A stretch of DNA of 48,180 nt, taken from contig CALUSQ010000015.1 in the NCBI GenBank assembly GCA_944323475.1, forward strand, positions 1 to 48,180. Reading direction: 5' to 3'. The stretch is from Candidatus Gastranaerophilales bacterium. Its GTDB lineage: Bacteria; Cyanobacteriota; Vampirovibrionia; Gastranaerophilales; Gastranaerophilaceae. Below are positions 8,725 through 17,487 of the stretch, in pieces; positions within the stretch are counted from its first letter, which is position 1; each line of letters opens with the position of its first letter. The notes below the pieces were generated by a model. That model was not told the origin of the DNA, made no database searches, and saw only the letters and a program-made list of their open reading frames with translations. A program made the position numbers and the translations under genes.

Positions 8725-10287
8725 TTACTTTGTGTATGATAATGTTTTTTCATCAAGTGCTTTTGGAATCATAAATGAAAAAACGCTGCCTTTTGCTACT
8801 TCACTTTCAGCCCAAATTTTGCCTTGATGTGCTTCTACAATTTGTCTTGACAGGTATAGTCCAAGTCCTGTACCTGCAGAACGTTTTTGGCTGGTACCTT
8901 GAGAGAAACGTTTGAATAGCTTTGTTATATCTGTTTTAGGTATGCCTATTCCGTTGTCTTTTACGCTTAGTATCAAATCACCTTCTTTATTTGAAGCCGT
9001 GATTTCAACAATTCCACCTTGTTTTGTATGGTTTAGCGCATTACCGCACAGATTTAGCAATACTCTTCTCAATTCATTTCTGTCTGCTGTAAGTTGAGAA
9101 TTTTCTGTTTCATTAAACACAGTTTTTATTTCTATTTCTTTTTTATCAGCAAGTGCTTTGATTTGTGCAATACATTCTTCTATAAACTGTTTTAAATCAA
9201 ATGTTGTTTTGCACAAATTAAGTTTACCTGATTCATATTTATAAACTTCCAGCAATGCATTAACAAGCCCTAGCATATCTTCATTACTCTTTTTCATTGT
9301 TTCTAATAGAGTTTTTTGTTTTTCTTCTATCTCTCCAAGAGAGCCATCTATAAAGAACTGCAATGTCTGAATTGCTGCTAAAAGCGGTGTTCTTAAATCA
9401 TGTGTTAATGTCGCAATAAAGTCATCTCTTAGTCTGTCCATTTCTTTTTGAAGACTTACATTTCTAACTACTCCAACATAGTTTGTTTCTTCTTCTGGTT
9501 TGTCGGATAGAATAGGCGCAAAGTTAATTTCTACAGGTATTTTTTTGTCATTAATAAAGTTTTTTATTGCTGCATCTCTTAATAAAACTTCTTTTTTATC
9601 GTTTATAATTTTTTGAAGAGAATTTTCTTGAGCAAAAATCAATTCATGCAAATCTTTGTTTTCAAGTAAATGACTATCCAACCCTGTTATATTCTCAAAA
9701 GCGGGATTTGCTTGTATTATTTTTGCATCTGATGAAACTATAATAATTCCATCTGCACAATAATTTATAATTGCACTGAGTTTTGTATTTGATTCAACAA
9801 GATCAGCAGTTTTTTGCATAACTATTTCTTCAAGAGAATGAGAGTATTTTTCAAGCTGTATTTTTGCTGCTGAAAGCTCTTCAATTTTTTGATTTAATTC
9901 AGAAATTAAACCGCTTCTTTCTAGTCCGTTTCTTATTGAAATTAAAAGGTCTTCATTATCCCAAGGTTTTTCAATATATTTGTAAATACCAACTTCATTG
10001 ATTGCTTTTATTGCATTTTCTTTATCAGCATAGCCTGTTAAAAGAATCATGCTGACATCTTCGCAAATTTTTTTTGCTTCTGATAAAAATTCTATACCGT
10101 TCATTTCTGGCATGATGAAGTCAGACATGATTAAATCAGGCTTTGAATTTTTTATATCTTCCAATGCTTTTTTAGGAGAGTCAAAATATCCGACATTTTC
10201 AAATCCTTCAAGATTTAAAAGCATTTTTAAAGTCGAGAGTACTATCGGCTCATCATCTACTACTATTATTCTTTTAGACTTATACAT
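8725..10287 (-). CDS. Hybrid sensor kinase: receiver-PAS-HisKA-HATPase
   Basis: A soluble histidine kinase with an N-terminal receiver domain (phosphoacceptor Asp56 in SDFIMP), a coiled-coil linker, a PAS sensor at about residues 165-280, a dimerisation domain with the phosphohistidine in THDLRTPL (His296), and an ATPase domain with DNGIGIP and GTGLGLYLS. No membrane helix is present, so it senses a cytoplasmic cue or another regulator's phosphorylation. I chose ATG 10287 (520 residues) over GTG 10290 because AAAGGA is then seven bases away. It is the first gene of the operon. Confidence 0.94.
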   Translation of the reverse strand: MYKSKRIIVVDDEPIVLSTLKMLLNLEGFENVGYFDSPKKALEDIKNSKPDLIMSDFIMPEMNGIEFLSEAKKICEDVSMILLTGYADKENAIKAINEVGIYKYIEKPWDNEDLLISIRNGLERSGLISELNQKIEELSAAKIQLEKYSHSLEEIVMQKTADLVESNTKLSAIINYCADGIIIVSSDAKIIQANPAFENITGLDSHLLENKDLHELIFAQENSLQKIINDKKEVLLRDAAIKNFINDKKIPVEINFAPILSDKPEEETNYVGVVRNVSLQKEMDRLRDDFIATLTHDLRTPLLAAIQTLQFFIDGSLGEIEEKQKTLLETMKKSNEDMLGLVNALLEVYKYESGKLNLCKTTFDLKQFIEECIAQIKALADKKEIEIKTVFNETENSQLTADRNELRRVLLNLCGNALNHTKQGGIVEITASNKEGDLILSVKDNGIGIPKTDITKLFKRFSQGTSQKRSAGTGLGLYLSRQIVEAHQGKIWAESEVAKGSVFSFMIPKALDEKTLSYTK

Positions 10288-10339
10288 CACAATATCCTTT
10301 AATTAAAGAATACTTTATATTTTGAAGCAGGACAAATAT

Positions 10340-10353
10340 TTTACAATTGTAAA
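10340..10353. promoter_or_regulatory. 14-bp palindrome between divergent kinase and Lrp genes
   Basis: TTTACAATTGTAAA is a perfect 14-bp palindrome lying 53 bp upstream of the sensor-kinase start and 62 bp upstream of the lrp-type gene. Its position in a divergent promoter region suggests an operator for one of the adjacent regulators. A related TTACAAT/ATTGTAA pair occurs at 33493-33513. Confidence 0.4.
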
Positions 10354-10380
10354 GTCTTTTAATTAAGTTAAATATTGTAT

Positions 10381-10386
10381 TATAAT
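10381..10386 (+). promoter_or_regulatory. Probable -10 element of the lrp-aminotransferase operon
   Basis: A perfect TATAAT lies 28 bp upstream of the chosen ATG. The -35 candidate 17 bp further up (TTAAAT) is poor, so the promoter may need an activator. Confidence 0.5.
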
Positions 10387-10414
10387 CAATTAATCAAATA
10401 TTATGGAGAAAATT

Positions 10415-10897
10415 ATGAGAGACGAACTACTTTCTATACTTGAAAAAAACAGCAGAATAGATTTTAAAGAACTTGCTATATTGTTGGATAAAACGGAAGA
10501 AGAAGTTTTAAATGAAATTTTAAAATTGGAGAATGAAAATATTATTTGCGGGTATCATACTTTAATAAATTGGGAAAAAACAGATATAGAAAAAGTCTCA
10601 GCAATTATTGAAGTAAAAGTTACTCCTCAAAGAGGTCAAGGTTTTGATCATATAGCTGAGAGAATTTATAATTATCCCGAAGTAAAATCTGTTTATTTAA
10701 TATCTGGTGGCTATGATCTTCTTGTTACATTGGAAGAAAAAAGTCTTAAAGACATAGCTGCTTTTGTATCCGATAAATTGTCTACATTGGATAGCGTTTT
10801 AAGTACTGCAACTCACTTTATACTTAAAAAATATAAAGACCATGGTACGGTAATCAATCATACATCTAAAGACGAAAGGGAGAAAATAATGCCATGA
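10415..10897 (+). CDS. Lrp/AsnC-family transcriptional regulator
   Basis: A 160-residue feast/famine regulator: an N-terminal winged helix (residues 1-55, LLSILEKNSRIDFKELA) and a C-terminal ligand-binding RAM domain (about 65-145), including VKSVYLISGGYDLLV. I start at ATG 10415 because GGAG at 10405-10408 is its ribosome binding site; the ATG at 10403 overlaps that site. The gene overlaps the following aminotransferase by four bases (ATGA). An Lrp protein coupled to an aminotransferase suggests amino-acid-responsive control of that enzyme. Confidence 0.92.
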   Translation: MRDELLSILEKNSRIDFKELAILLDKTEEEVLNEILKLENENIICGYHTLINWEKTDIEKVSAIIEVKVTPQRGQGFDHIAERIYNYPEVKSVYLISGGYDLLVTLEEKSLKDIAAFVSDKLSTLDSVLSTATHFILKKYKDHGTVINHTSKDEREKIMP

Positions 10898-12072
10898 GAA
10901 ACTTCCTTTCTGACAAAATAACAAGTATTAAACCATCAGGGATAAGAAAATTTTTTGATATTGTTTATGAAATGCAAGATGCAATTTCTTTGGGTGTCGG
11001 AGAACCTGATTTTGATACACCTTGGTTTATCAGAGATGAAGGTATTTATTCTCTGGAAAAAGGAAGAACTTTTTATACTTCAAATTCTGGTTTAAAAGAA
11101 CTTCGAAAAGAAATTTCGAATTATATAAAAAGAACTCAAAATATTTTTTATAACCCAGATAATGAGATTATTGTTACAGTTGGCGGATCTGAGGCAATTG
11201 ATATATGTCTCAGGGCGGTAATAAATCCCGGTGATGAAGTTATTATCCCTCAGCCATCGTATGTTTCTTATGAACCTTGTGCAATTCTAGCTGATGCAAA
11301 ACCTGTTATTGTTGAGCTTAAGGCTAAAAATGAGTTTAGATTAACTCCTGAAGAATTGTCTGATGCGATTACGGAAAAAACTAAAGTTTTGGTGCTTCCT
11401 TATCCAAACAACCCTACAGGTGCGATTATGGAAAAGGATGATTTGGAAAAAATTGCTAAAATTGCAGTAGAAAAAGATATTTTAGTTTTGTCTGACGAAA
11501 TATATTCGGCTTTGACATATAAAGGACAACATATTTCTATTGCTTCTTTGGATGGAATGAAGGAAAGAACAGTTTTGATAAACGGTTTTTCAAAAGCATA
11601 TGCAATGACCGGATGGCGATTGGGATATGCTTGCGGACCCGAAGCTGTTATCAAGCAAATGACAAAAATTCATCAATATGCAATTATGTGTGCACCGACT
11701 ACAAGTCAATATGCAGCGGTAGAAGCATTAAAAAAAGGTGATGAAGAAGTAGAAAAAATGCGTCAATCATATAATCAAAGAAGACGTTTTTTGATTAATG
11801 CTTTTGAACAGATGAATCTGAATTGTTTTGAACCATATGGTGCATTTTATGTTTTTCCTTGTATAAAAGAATTTGGTATGACTTCTGAAGAGTTTGCAAC
11901 GAAGCTTCTTATGGAAGAAAAAGTTGCTGTTGTACCTGGTACTGCATTTGGTGATTGTGCAGAAGGATATTTGAGGATATCTTATGCTTATTCTTTAGAC
12001 AATTTAAAAGAAGCTATTTCCAGAATTGACAGGTTTGTTAAAAACTTAAGAAAAACCTCTTCGCATTTATAA
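10894..12072 (+). CDS. Class I/II aminotransferase, aspartate/alanine type
   Basis: A PLP-dependent transaminase of 392 residues. Family features in order: GEPDFDTPWFI, GGSEAIDICLRAVINPGDEV, the YPNNPTGA loop, the PLP-contacting LSDEIYSAL, and the Schiff-base lysine in GFSKAYAMTGWRLGY near residue 235. The Arg that binds the substrate carboxylate is in YLRISYA. The exact amino acid cannot be assigned; aspartate, alanine and aromatic acids are all possible. It is cotranscribed with, and overlaps, the Lrp-type regulator. A perfect-arm hairpin spans its stop codon but has no T-run. Confidence 0.93.
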   Translation: MRNFLSDKITSIKPSGIRKFFDIVYEMQDAISLGVGEPDFDTPWFIRDEGIYSLEKGRTFYTSNSGLKELRKEISNYIKRTQNIFYNPDNEIIVTVGGSEAIDICLRAVINPGDEVIIPQPSYVSYEPCAILADAKPVIVELKAKNEFRLTPEELSDAITEKTKVLVLPYPNNPTGAIMEKDDLEKIAKIAVEKDILVLSDEIYSALTYKGQHISIASLDGMKERTVLINGFSKAYAMTGWRLGYACGPEAVIKQMTKIHQYAIMCAPTTSQYAAVEALKKGDEEVEKMRQSYNQRRRFLINAFEQMNLNCFEPYGAFYVFPCIKEFGMTSEEFATKLLMEEKVAVVPGTAFGDCAEGYLRISYAYSLDNLKEAISRIDRFVKNLRKTSSHL

Positions 12073-12322
12073 CGTGAAGAGGTGAGCACTAAGTACAAGC
12101 AATCAGAAGAGTTGAGGATTTACTATGTTAATATAGCCTTTATTTAAAAGCTTTTCATTGCGCAAAACTTCAATATTTAACTATAATACTTTGAGGTAAT
12201 GTTTCTTTTTATTATGCCCGTAAATGTTAAGTATATTGAAAAATTAATTTGATTTTTGTTTATGGCCGCTGATATAATAATCACAGAACGGGAATATTTT
12301 TTATTTAAACAGGGGAATATAA
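12073..12322 (+). promoter_or_regulatory. 250-bp gap with two promoter candidates
   Basis: No gene is visible here. Two sigma-70-like promoters point to the oxidoreductase gene: TTGCGC (12158-12163), 18 bp, TATAAT (12182-12187); and TTGATT (12249-12254), 18 bp, TATAAT (12273-12278). The first would give a leader of about 130 bases. I see no known riboswitch. A stem at 12054-12083 overlaps the preceding stop codon. Confidence 0.55.
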
Positions 12323-13333
12323 ATGGAATCTGGAAAGTCTGATGTAAAAGTAGCAATCCTTGGAGCTGGTATCTGGGGAAAAAATTTGGTACGTAATTTT
12401 TATAATCTGAATTATCTTGATACAGTTTGTGATATGGATGAAGAAAACAGAAAACGAGTCAACAATGATTATCCGGAAATTCATACAACTCCTGATTTTA
12501 ATGAAGTTTTAAATAACAAAAATATTGATGCAGTTGTTATTGCTACTCCAAGTCATACTCATTTTAAACTGGTAAAAATGGCTTTAGAAGCAGGTAAACA
12601 CGTATATGTTGAAAAACCGATTGCTACTGCAAGTAATGAAGCTCTTATTTTGAAAGAATTGGCAGAGTCAAAAAATTTGGTTTTGATGGTCGGTCATTTG
12701 CTTTTATATCATCCTGCAGTTAACAGACTAAAAATGATTGTTGAATCAGGTGAGCTTGGAGAAATAAAATATGTTCAGTCTGACAGATTGAATATAAATT
12801 ATTTTAAAAATGATAGAAGTGTTATGTGGGATTTGGCTCCACATGATGTTTCTATGGTTAGTTATATCCTAGGTGAAGAGCCTAAACAAGTTATTTCTGC
12901 TATGGGTGTAAGCTCAGAAAGCAATGAAATAATGGATATTACTCATATAGAAATTGAATACGAATCAGGATGTGTCGCTCATATCTCTGATAGTTGGATT
13001 CACCCTCAAAAACGTGTAAACCTCATGCTAAGAGGTACAAAAGGTTCTGCAATGTTTGACGACACTTTGCAAGAAAATAAACTTCAAGTGTTTAAAAATG
13101 ATAAACCAAATTCAGGCAGCAATATAGCTTTAGATTATATTGAAATTGAACCTTTGAAACTTGAGTGTGAACACTTTGTAAAATGTATAAAACAAGGCCT
13201 TAAAGCAAGAAGCGATGGAGAAAACGGCTATTTTGTAGTTAAAATTTTAGAAGATGCTGAAAAGATGATGTTAGGTGATAAACTTAAATTATTAAATCAG
13301 CATAGTTTTGCTTCATCAAGAAGTAAACAATAA
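12323..13333 (+). CDS. Gfo/Idh/MocA-family NAD(P)-dependent oxidoreductase
   Basis: A 336-residue sugar-type dehydrogenase. The N-terminal Rossmann fold has the nucleotide motif GAGIWGKN (residues 14-21). ATPSHTHFKLVKMALEAGKH and the catalytic-lysine motif VEKPIA are present, followed by the C-terminal domain with a helix containing DLAPHDVSMVSYILG. Members oxidise or epimerise sugars, inositols or UDP-sugars; the WDLAPHD form is common in enzymes acting on UDP-sugars, but the substrate is not determined. GGGGAATATAA precedes the ATG. It heads a plus-strand gene run ending at 16208. Confidence 0.9.
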   Translation: MESGKSDVKVAILGAGIWGKNLVRNFYNLNYLDTVCDMDEENRKRVNNDYPEIHTTPDFNEVLNNKNIDAVVIATPSHTHFKLVKMALEAGKHVYVEKPIATASNEALILKELAESKNLVLMVGHLLLYHPAVNRLKMIVESGELGEIKYVQSDRLNINYFKNDRSVMWDLAPHDVSMVSYILGEEPKQVISAMGVSSESNEIMDITHIEIEYESGCVAHISDSWIHPQKRVNLMLRGTKGSAMFDDTLQENKLQVFKNDKPNSGSNIALDYIEIEPLKLECEHFVKCIKQGLKARSDGENGYFVVKILEDAEKMMLGDKLKLLNQHSFASSRSKQ

Positions 13334-13390
13334 CAGATTTATTTTAAGTTTAAAGTAAGCGTAATAATTATGTGAGGAGTATATTTTAAG

Positions 13391-14092
13391 ATGGCTAATT
13401 TAATTACTATTGTAAGAATGATAATTGCATTTATTGCAATATGTCTTTTATTTTATCAAACACCAGCAAGCTATATTACAGCTTTTATTCTGACAGTTAT
13501 AGCTATCTGGTTTGATGGATTAGATGGATTTGTTGCAAGATTATTAAAAGAAAGTTCTAAATTTGGTGCTGTGCTTGATATTCTTGGTGATAGAGTAGTT
13601 GAAAATATTTATTGGATAGTTTTTGCAGTATTGGGATGGATTCCTGTTTGGGTTCCTTTGATTGTTGTAACAAGAGGTATTTTAACTGATGGTGTAAGAA
13701 GTATTGCTTTGGAACAAGGTTATACAGCTTTTGGCGCAACAACAATGATGAAAACAAAACTCGGACACTTTCTTGTTGCTTCTAATTTTTCAAGAGGGTC
13801 TTATGCTGTAACAAAGGCTTTAGCATTTGCATTAATGATTTTGTGCAATTTCCCTTTTGCAAGTATGAACTTGTTCTTGCAAGGAGCTGATCCTGAGTTA
13901 TCTGCACAAGCAATTTCTGCTTGGACTTCATTCCATAATGTATGTACAGCAATTTGTCCTTTTGCTCATTTCTGTGTATATGTAGCGGTAGCATTCTGTG
14001 TGTTGAGAGGTTTGCCTGTTCTTATTGAAAGCAGACGTTTTTTTGTTGAAGAACCTGTTAAAGCAGAAGAAAAAAATGAAGATAAAAACTAA
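13391..14092 (+). CDS. CDP-alcohol phosphatidyltransferase, PgsA-like
   Basis: An integral membrane enzyme that transfers a phosphatidyl group from CDP-diacylglycerol to an alcohol; the product may be phosphatidylglycerol phosphate. The catalytic signature D-G-x2-A-R-x8-G-x3-D-x3-D is complete (Asp45, Gly46, Ala49, Arg50, Gly59, Asp63, Asp67). The 233 residues contain about five to six membrane helices. There is a Lys/Glu-rich tail after residue 215. GAGGAG precedes the ATG by ten bases. The 3' end overlaps trmL by 17 bp. The acceptor alcohol is unproven. Confidence 0.88.
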   Translation: MANLITIVRMIIAFIAICLLFYQTPASYITAFILTVIAIWFDGLDGFVARLLKESSKFGAVLDILGDRVVENIYWIVFAVLGWIPVWVPLIVVTRGILTDGVRSIALEQGYTAFGATTMMKTKLGHFLVASNFSRGSYAVTKALAFALMILCNFPFASMNLFLQGADPELSAQAISAWTSFHNVCTAICPFAHFCVYVAVAFCVLRGLPVLIESRRFFVEEPVKAEEKNEDKN

Positions 14093-14540
14093 ACTTAATA
14101 TAGTTCTTTATGAACCCGAAATTCCACAAAATACCGGAAATATTGTCAGACTAGCTGCCTGCACAAATTGTGATGTCTATTTGATTGGTAAGCTTGGATT
14201 TTCAATTGACAGCAGACATTTAAAAAGAGCAGGCTTGGATTATTGGGATTCTGTTAATATAAAAAGAGTTGAACATATTGAAGATTTGTGGAGTGAATTC
14301 CCTGATAATAAGTTTTATTATTTGACAACAAAAACACAAAATTTTTATACTGACGTAAAATTTCAAAACGGCGATTTTTTAGTTTTTGGTCCGGAAACCA
14401 GAGGTTTGCCGGAAGATTTGATTTTTTCAAAAGGTAATAATTCTATAACAATACCTATGCAAGAGGGGCAAAGGAGCTTGAATCTTTCAAATTCGGTTGC
14501 TATAGTTGTTTATGAAGCTTTACGTCAAATCGGTTTTTAA
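14076..14540 (+). CDS. trmL: tRNA (cytidine(34)-2'-O)-methyltransferase
   Basis: A SPOUT-class methyltransferase that modifies the wobble base of tRNA-Leu. The three family blocks are clear: LYEPEIPQNTGNIVRLA, VFGPETRGLP, and the knot segment IPMQEGQRSLNLSNSVAIV. I start at ATG 14076 (154 residues, MKIKTKLNIVLYEP), which matches the family N terminus. The longer frame from 14025 merely overlaps pgsA. It overlaps the end of pgsA by 17 bp. Confidence 0.93.
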   Translation: MKIKTKLNIVLYEPEIPQNTGNIVRLAACTNCDVYLIGKLGFSIDSRHLKRAGLDYWDSVNIKRVEHIEDLWSEFPDNKFYYLTTKTQNFYTDVKFQNGDFLVFGPETRGLPEDLIFSKGNNSITIPMQEGQRSLNLSNSVAIVVYEALRQIGF

Positions 14541-14558
14541 TAAATTTTAGGGTGTTTT

Positions 14559-15452
14559 ATGTGTGAAGTAATAAAAATTACAAATAATTTGGTAAAAGAA
14601 TTTTTACCTGAAAGAATCCAAAATTCTAATAAAGGTACTTTTGGCAAAGTTTTAAATATTGCAGGTAGTTTCAATTACCAAGGTGCTGCATATTTGTCTT
14701 CTGTTGCACCATTAAAAGTTGGTGCAGGGTTAGTTTCTTTAGCTACAATAGAAACTGTTATAAACAATTTGGCTTCTACTGCACCGTGGATTACATTTTT
14801 GTCTTTAAGAGATTATTACAAAAAGTGTATTGCAAGTGATGCTTTTGTAGAGATAAAAGAAGCTATTAATTCATACAATGTTATTTCGATTGGTCCTGGT
14901 CTTTCTGATTTACCTGCAGTAAGTGCTTTTGTTGATGATGTTATAAAATATCTGAATAATCTTGATAAAAAAGTTGTTGTTGATGCAGATGCACTTAATA
15001 TAATTGCTAAGTCAGAGATAATGAAATTGCCTCATGATACAGTTATTACCCCTCATCCTATGGAAATGTCAAGGCTTTTGGGGGTCAGTGTAGAAGAAAT
15101 CCAAAATAATAGATTACATTATGCCAAGGAAGCTGTTAAAAAATATAATTGTAATGTTGTTTTAAAAGGTAATAAGACACTAGTTGCTTTAAAAGATGGT
15201 TCTGTTTTTGAAAATACTACTGGTAATTCTTCTTTAGCAAAAGCAGGAAGTGGAGATGTTTTAACAGGTATTATTGCCGGTTTTATGGCACAAGGTTTGG
15301 ATTGTGCAAATGCTGCAATCTTGGGTGTTTATTTGCATGGACTTTGCGGTGAAATTGCATCAAAAGAGTTGACAGAATATTCTGTTATGGCTACTGATCA
15401 AATTAATTATATTCCTTCTGCAATAAAACAGATTCTTGAGGAGTTGGAATAA
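14559..15452 (+). CDS. nnrD: ADP-dependent (S)-NAD(P)H-hydrate dehydratase
   Basis: Repairs hydrated NAD(P)H. The 297 residues comprise only the C-terminal YjeF ribokinase-like domain; the N-terminal epimerase domain found in fused forms is missing. Diagnostic motifs: GTFGKVLNIAGSFNYQGAA, KVGAGLVSLAT, TPHPMEMSRLLG, and NSSLAKAGSGDVLTGIIAGF with the catalytic Asp in GSGD. It is closely packed between trmL and the lipoate gene; the stop abuts the next ATG. Confidence 0.94.
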   Translation: MCEVIKITNNLVKEFLPERIQNSNKGTFGKVLNIAGSFNYQGAAYLSSVAPLKVGAGLVSLATIETVINNLASTAPWITFLSLRDYYKKCIASDAFVEIKEAINSYNVISIGPGLSDLPAVSAFVDDVIKYLNNLDKKVVVDADALNIIAKSEIMKLPHDTVITPHPMEMSRLLGVSVEEIQNNRLHYAKEAVKKYNCNVVLKGNKTLVALKDGSVFENTTGNSSLAKAGSGDVLTGIIAGFMAQGLDCANAAILGVYLHGLCGEIASKELTEYSVMATDQINYIPSAIKQILEELE

Positions 15453-16208
15453 ATGATGCCTAAAATTAAAGGGATTTTTTTTTCATATAAAGTTAATAAC
15501 GGCTATACCAATATGGGATTGGATGAAAGTATTTTAAATTTTGCAATTGCTAATGATTGGAAAATTCCTGTTTTAAGATTTTATGGTTGGTCACCGGCTT
15601 GTGTCTCTTTAGGTAGAAACCAAGATGATTCTTTCATTGATAGAGAATATTGCAAACAAAATAATATTGATATTGTAAGAAGACTTACAGGTGGAAGAGC
15701 TCTTTTGCATGATGACGAGCTAACTTATAGTTTTATTTGTCCTGTTTCTTTTCTTGATAAAGGAGAAACAGTTTTACTTTCATACAAAGAGATTTCAGGT
15801 GCATTGGCACAAGGTTTTAAGGAACTTGGGATTGATGTTGATTTTCCTCAACAAAAAAAAGTTTATACCAAACATGAATATTGTATGTCTTTGTCTACAG
15901 GTGCTGATTTAAGTTATAATGATAAAAAAATTGTTGGTTCTGCTCAATTTAGAAAACAAGGTTATATCTTACAGCACGGTTCTATATTGTTTGATTATGA
16001 CAAAGCCAAAATTAAATCAATATTTCAAGAAGAGCCTGATTCAGCTCATATTGTCACAATAAAAGAATTGTTTACTAATCTTTCCAGATATGATTTTTGT
16101 AATGCAATTAAAATAGGTGTTGAAAAGTTTTTTAATATTGAATTTGAAACTATTCAATCGCAAGATCAGAGCGCAGAATTTTTGCTCCGCCAAGGTAAAT
16201 ATGTTTGA
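15453..16208 (+). CDS. Lipoate-protein ligase / octanoyltransferase, LipM-like
   Basis: A BPL/LplA-fold enzyme for attaching octanoate or lipoate to lipoyl domains. The 251 residues show the acyl-pocket motif RRLTGGRALLHDDELTYS (residues 77-93), a cysteine at 144 in the position of the LipM nucleophile, and KIVGSAQFRKQGYILQHGS (159-177). The Cys favours an octanoyltransferase, but a ligase role is not excluded. GAGGAG precedes the ATG, which directly follows the nnrD stop. The last 59 bp overlap the convergent aroH gene. Confidence 0.88.
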   Translation: MMPKIKGIFFSYKVNNGYTNMGLDESILNFAIANDWKIPVLRFYGWSPACVSLGRNQDDSFIDREYCKQNNIDIVRRLTGGRALLHDDELTYSFICPVSFLDKGETVLLSYKEISGALAQGFKELGIDVDFPQQKKVYTKHEYCMSLSTGADLSYNDKKIVGSAQFRKQGYILQHGSILFDYDKAKIKSIFQEEPDSAHIVTIKELFTNLSRYDFCNAIKIGVEKFFNIEFETIQSQDQSAEFLLRQGKYV

Positions 16209-16518
16209 TTTCGTTTTGTTGCTTTTCTGTATTAACTACCATCATTATACGGATACATTTTTTTAGACTTGGTTCAACGTCCATTTCATTTACACAAAGA
16301 AGTGGTACATATTGGATTTTAAAATTTCTTCTGATAAATTTTGCAGGAAATGATGATTTTATGTCTTTTGTTGAAGAAAAAAGTATATGAGAAATATCTT
16401 CAATTTTTATATCGTTAGTTTTGATTATTTTTTCAAATAATTCTACGACTGCTTCTTCTATTTTTTCAGGTGTATCTTCTTCTACAGTGATTGCACCTCT
16501 TATGCCTCTTGAAAACAT
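16150..16518 (-). CDS. aroH: Chorismate mutase, AroH class
   Basis: Converts chorismate to prephenate for Phe and Tyr synthesis. At 122 residues it can be aligned by eye with the Bacillus subtilis enzyme at the same numbering: Arg7, Phe57, Ala59, Lys60, Arg63, Cys75, Glu78, Arg90, Tyr108 and Leu115 are all present, so it should be active. It is the last gene of a minus-strand run, 13 bp after fmt. Its 3' end overlaps the end of the lipM-like gene on the other strand. Confidence 0.96.
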   Translation of the reverse strand: MFSRGIRGAITVEEDTPEKIEEAVVELFEKIIKTNDIKIEDISHILFSSTKDIKSSFPAKFIRRNFKIQYVPLLCVNEMDVEPSLKKCIRIMMVVNTEKQQNEIKHIYLGGAKILRSDLAIE

Positions 16519-16531
16519 ATTTGCTCCTTAA

Positions 16532-17473
16532 TCAAATAAACTTGTCACCTTCTTTGACTTTTGCTCCATTTGTCCAGGAGTATGCGTCCATAGAAGGTTT
16601 ACCTTCAGGTTTTACTTCTTTTATTAATAATAAACCCGATTTTGTGTTTACTGCAATCCCATCTTTTGTAATTTTTACAATTCTGCCAGGTTCTATATCC
16701 AATGATTTTTCATCTGTAATTTCGGTTTTCAATATTTTAATATTTTTTTCATTAAATTTAGTTAATGCAACAGGCCAAGTGGTCATAGAACGGACATGGT
16801 TGTGGATTTGTTGAGCTGTTTTTGACCAATCAATAATTGCATCTTCCTTCTTGAATTTTTTAGCGATTGTCATTTTAGAATCATCTTGTTTTTTAGGCGT
16901 CAAAATTTTATTGTATAACTGTTTTAGTGTTGGATACATTAAAAATGGTGCTTTATCACTAATAATATCCATAAGCTCTTTATCTGTCATATTTGGGGTA
17001 ATTTTAATTTTTTCTTGCAAACAAATATCACCGGCATCAAGAGCCAGAACTGTAATCATTGTTGTTATTCCGGTTTCTTCTTCCCCTTCGTATATTACTC
17101 TTTGAATTGGATTTGCTCCTCTATATTTTGGTAAAAGAGATGCATGAAGGTTTATTGTTGCAATTTTAGGTATATCCAAAACCTCTTGAGTCAAAATTTG
17201 TCCAAAAGCAAATGTAATAAAAAAATCCGGATTAAGTTCTTTTAATTTCTGTTTTAATTCTTCATCATTTTTTATTGATTCAGTTTGAAAAACCTGTATG
17301 TTGTGAGCTTGTGCAAATTCTTTAACCGGTGGTGGTGTAAGTTTTTTGCCTCTGCCACAAGGTCTGTCAGGCTGTGTTACAACAGCTTGAATATTTAAAT
17401 CATTAAAGTTTAAAAGTTTTTGAAGACAATTAACGGAAATCTCCGGTGTTGCCATGTAAATTGCATTTATCAA
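16532..17473 (-). CDS. fmt: Methionyl-tRNA formyltransferase
   Basis: Formylates initiator Met-tRNA. The 313-residue length is typical. N-terminal transferase fold with QPDRPCGRGKKLTPPPVK; catalytic centre INLHASLLPKYRGANPIQ (Asn and His) with the Asp in LDAGDICLQ; C-terminal OB-like tRNA-binding domain from about residue 205. It lies 14 bp after def, the usual pairing, since deformylase removes what Fmt adds. Confidence 0.97.
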   Translation of the reverse strand: MINAIYMATPEISVNCLQKLLNFNDLNIQAVVTQPDRPCGRGKKLTPPPVKEFAQAHNIQVFQTESIKNDEELKQKLKELNPDFFITFAFGQILTQEVLDIPKIATINLHASLLPKYRGANPIQRVIYEGEEETGITTMITVLALDAGDICLQEKIKITPNMTDKELMDIISDKAPFLMYPTLKQLYNKILTPKKQDDSKMTIAKKFKKEDAIIDWSKTAQQIHNHVRSMTTWPVALTKFNEKNIKILKTEITDEKSLDIEPGRIVKITKDGIAVNTKSGLLLIKEVKPEGKPSMDAYSWTNGAKVKEGDKFI

Positions 17474-17487
17474 TATTTTGTCCTTCT

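Noticed and set aside
12054..12083. Terminator at the end of the aminotransferase gene
   Set aside because: The stem is good (about ten pairs), but no T-run follows on either strand and it overlaps the stop codon, so I did not call it a terminator.
14025..14075. N-terminal extension of TrmL
   Set aside because: It only mirrors the end of pgsA in another frame, and the family N terminus begins at 14076.
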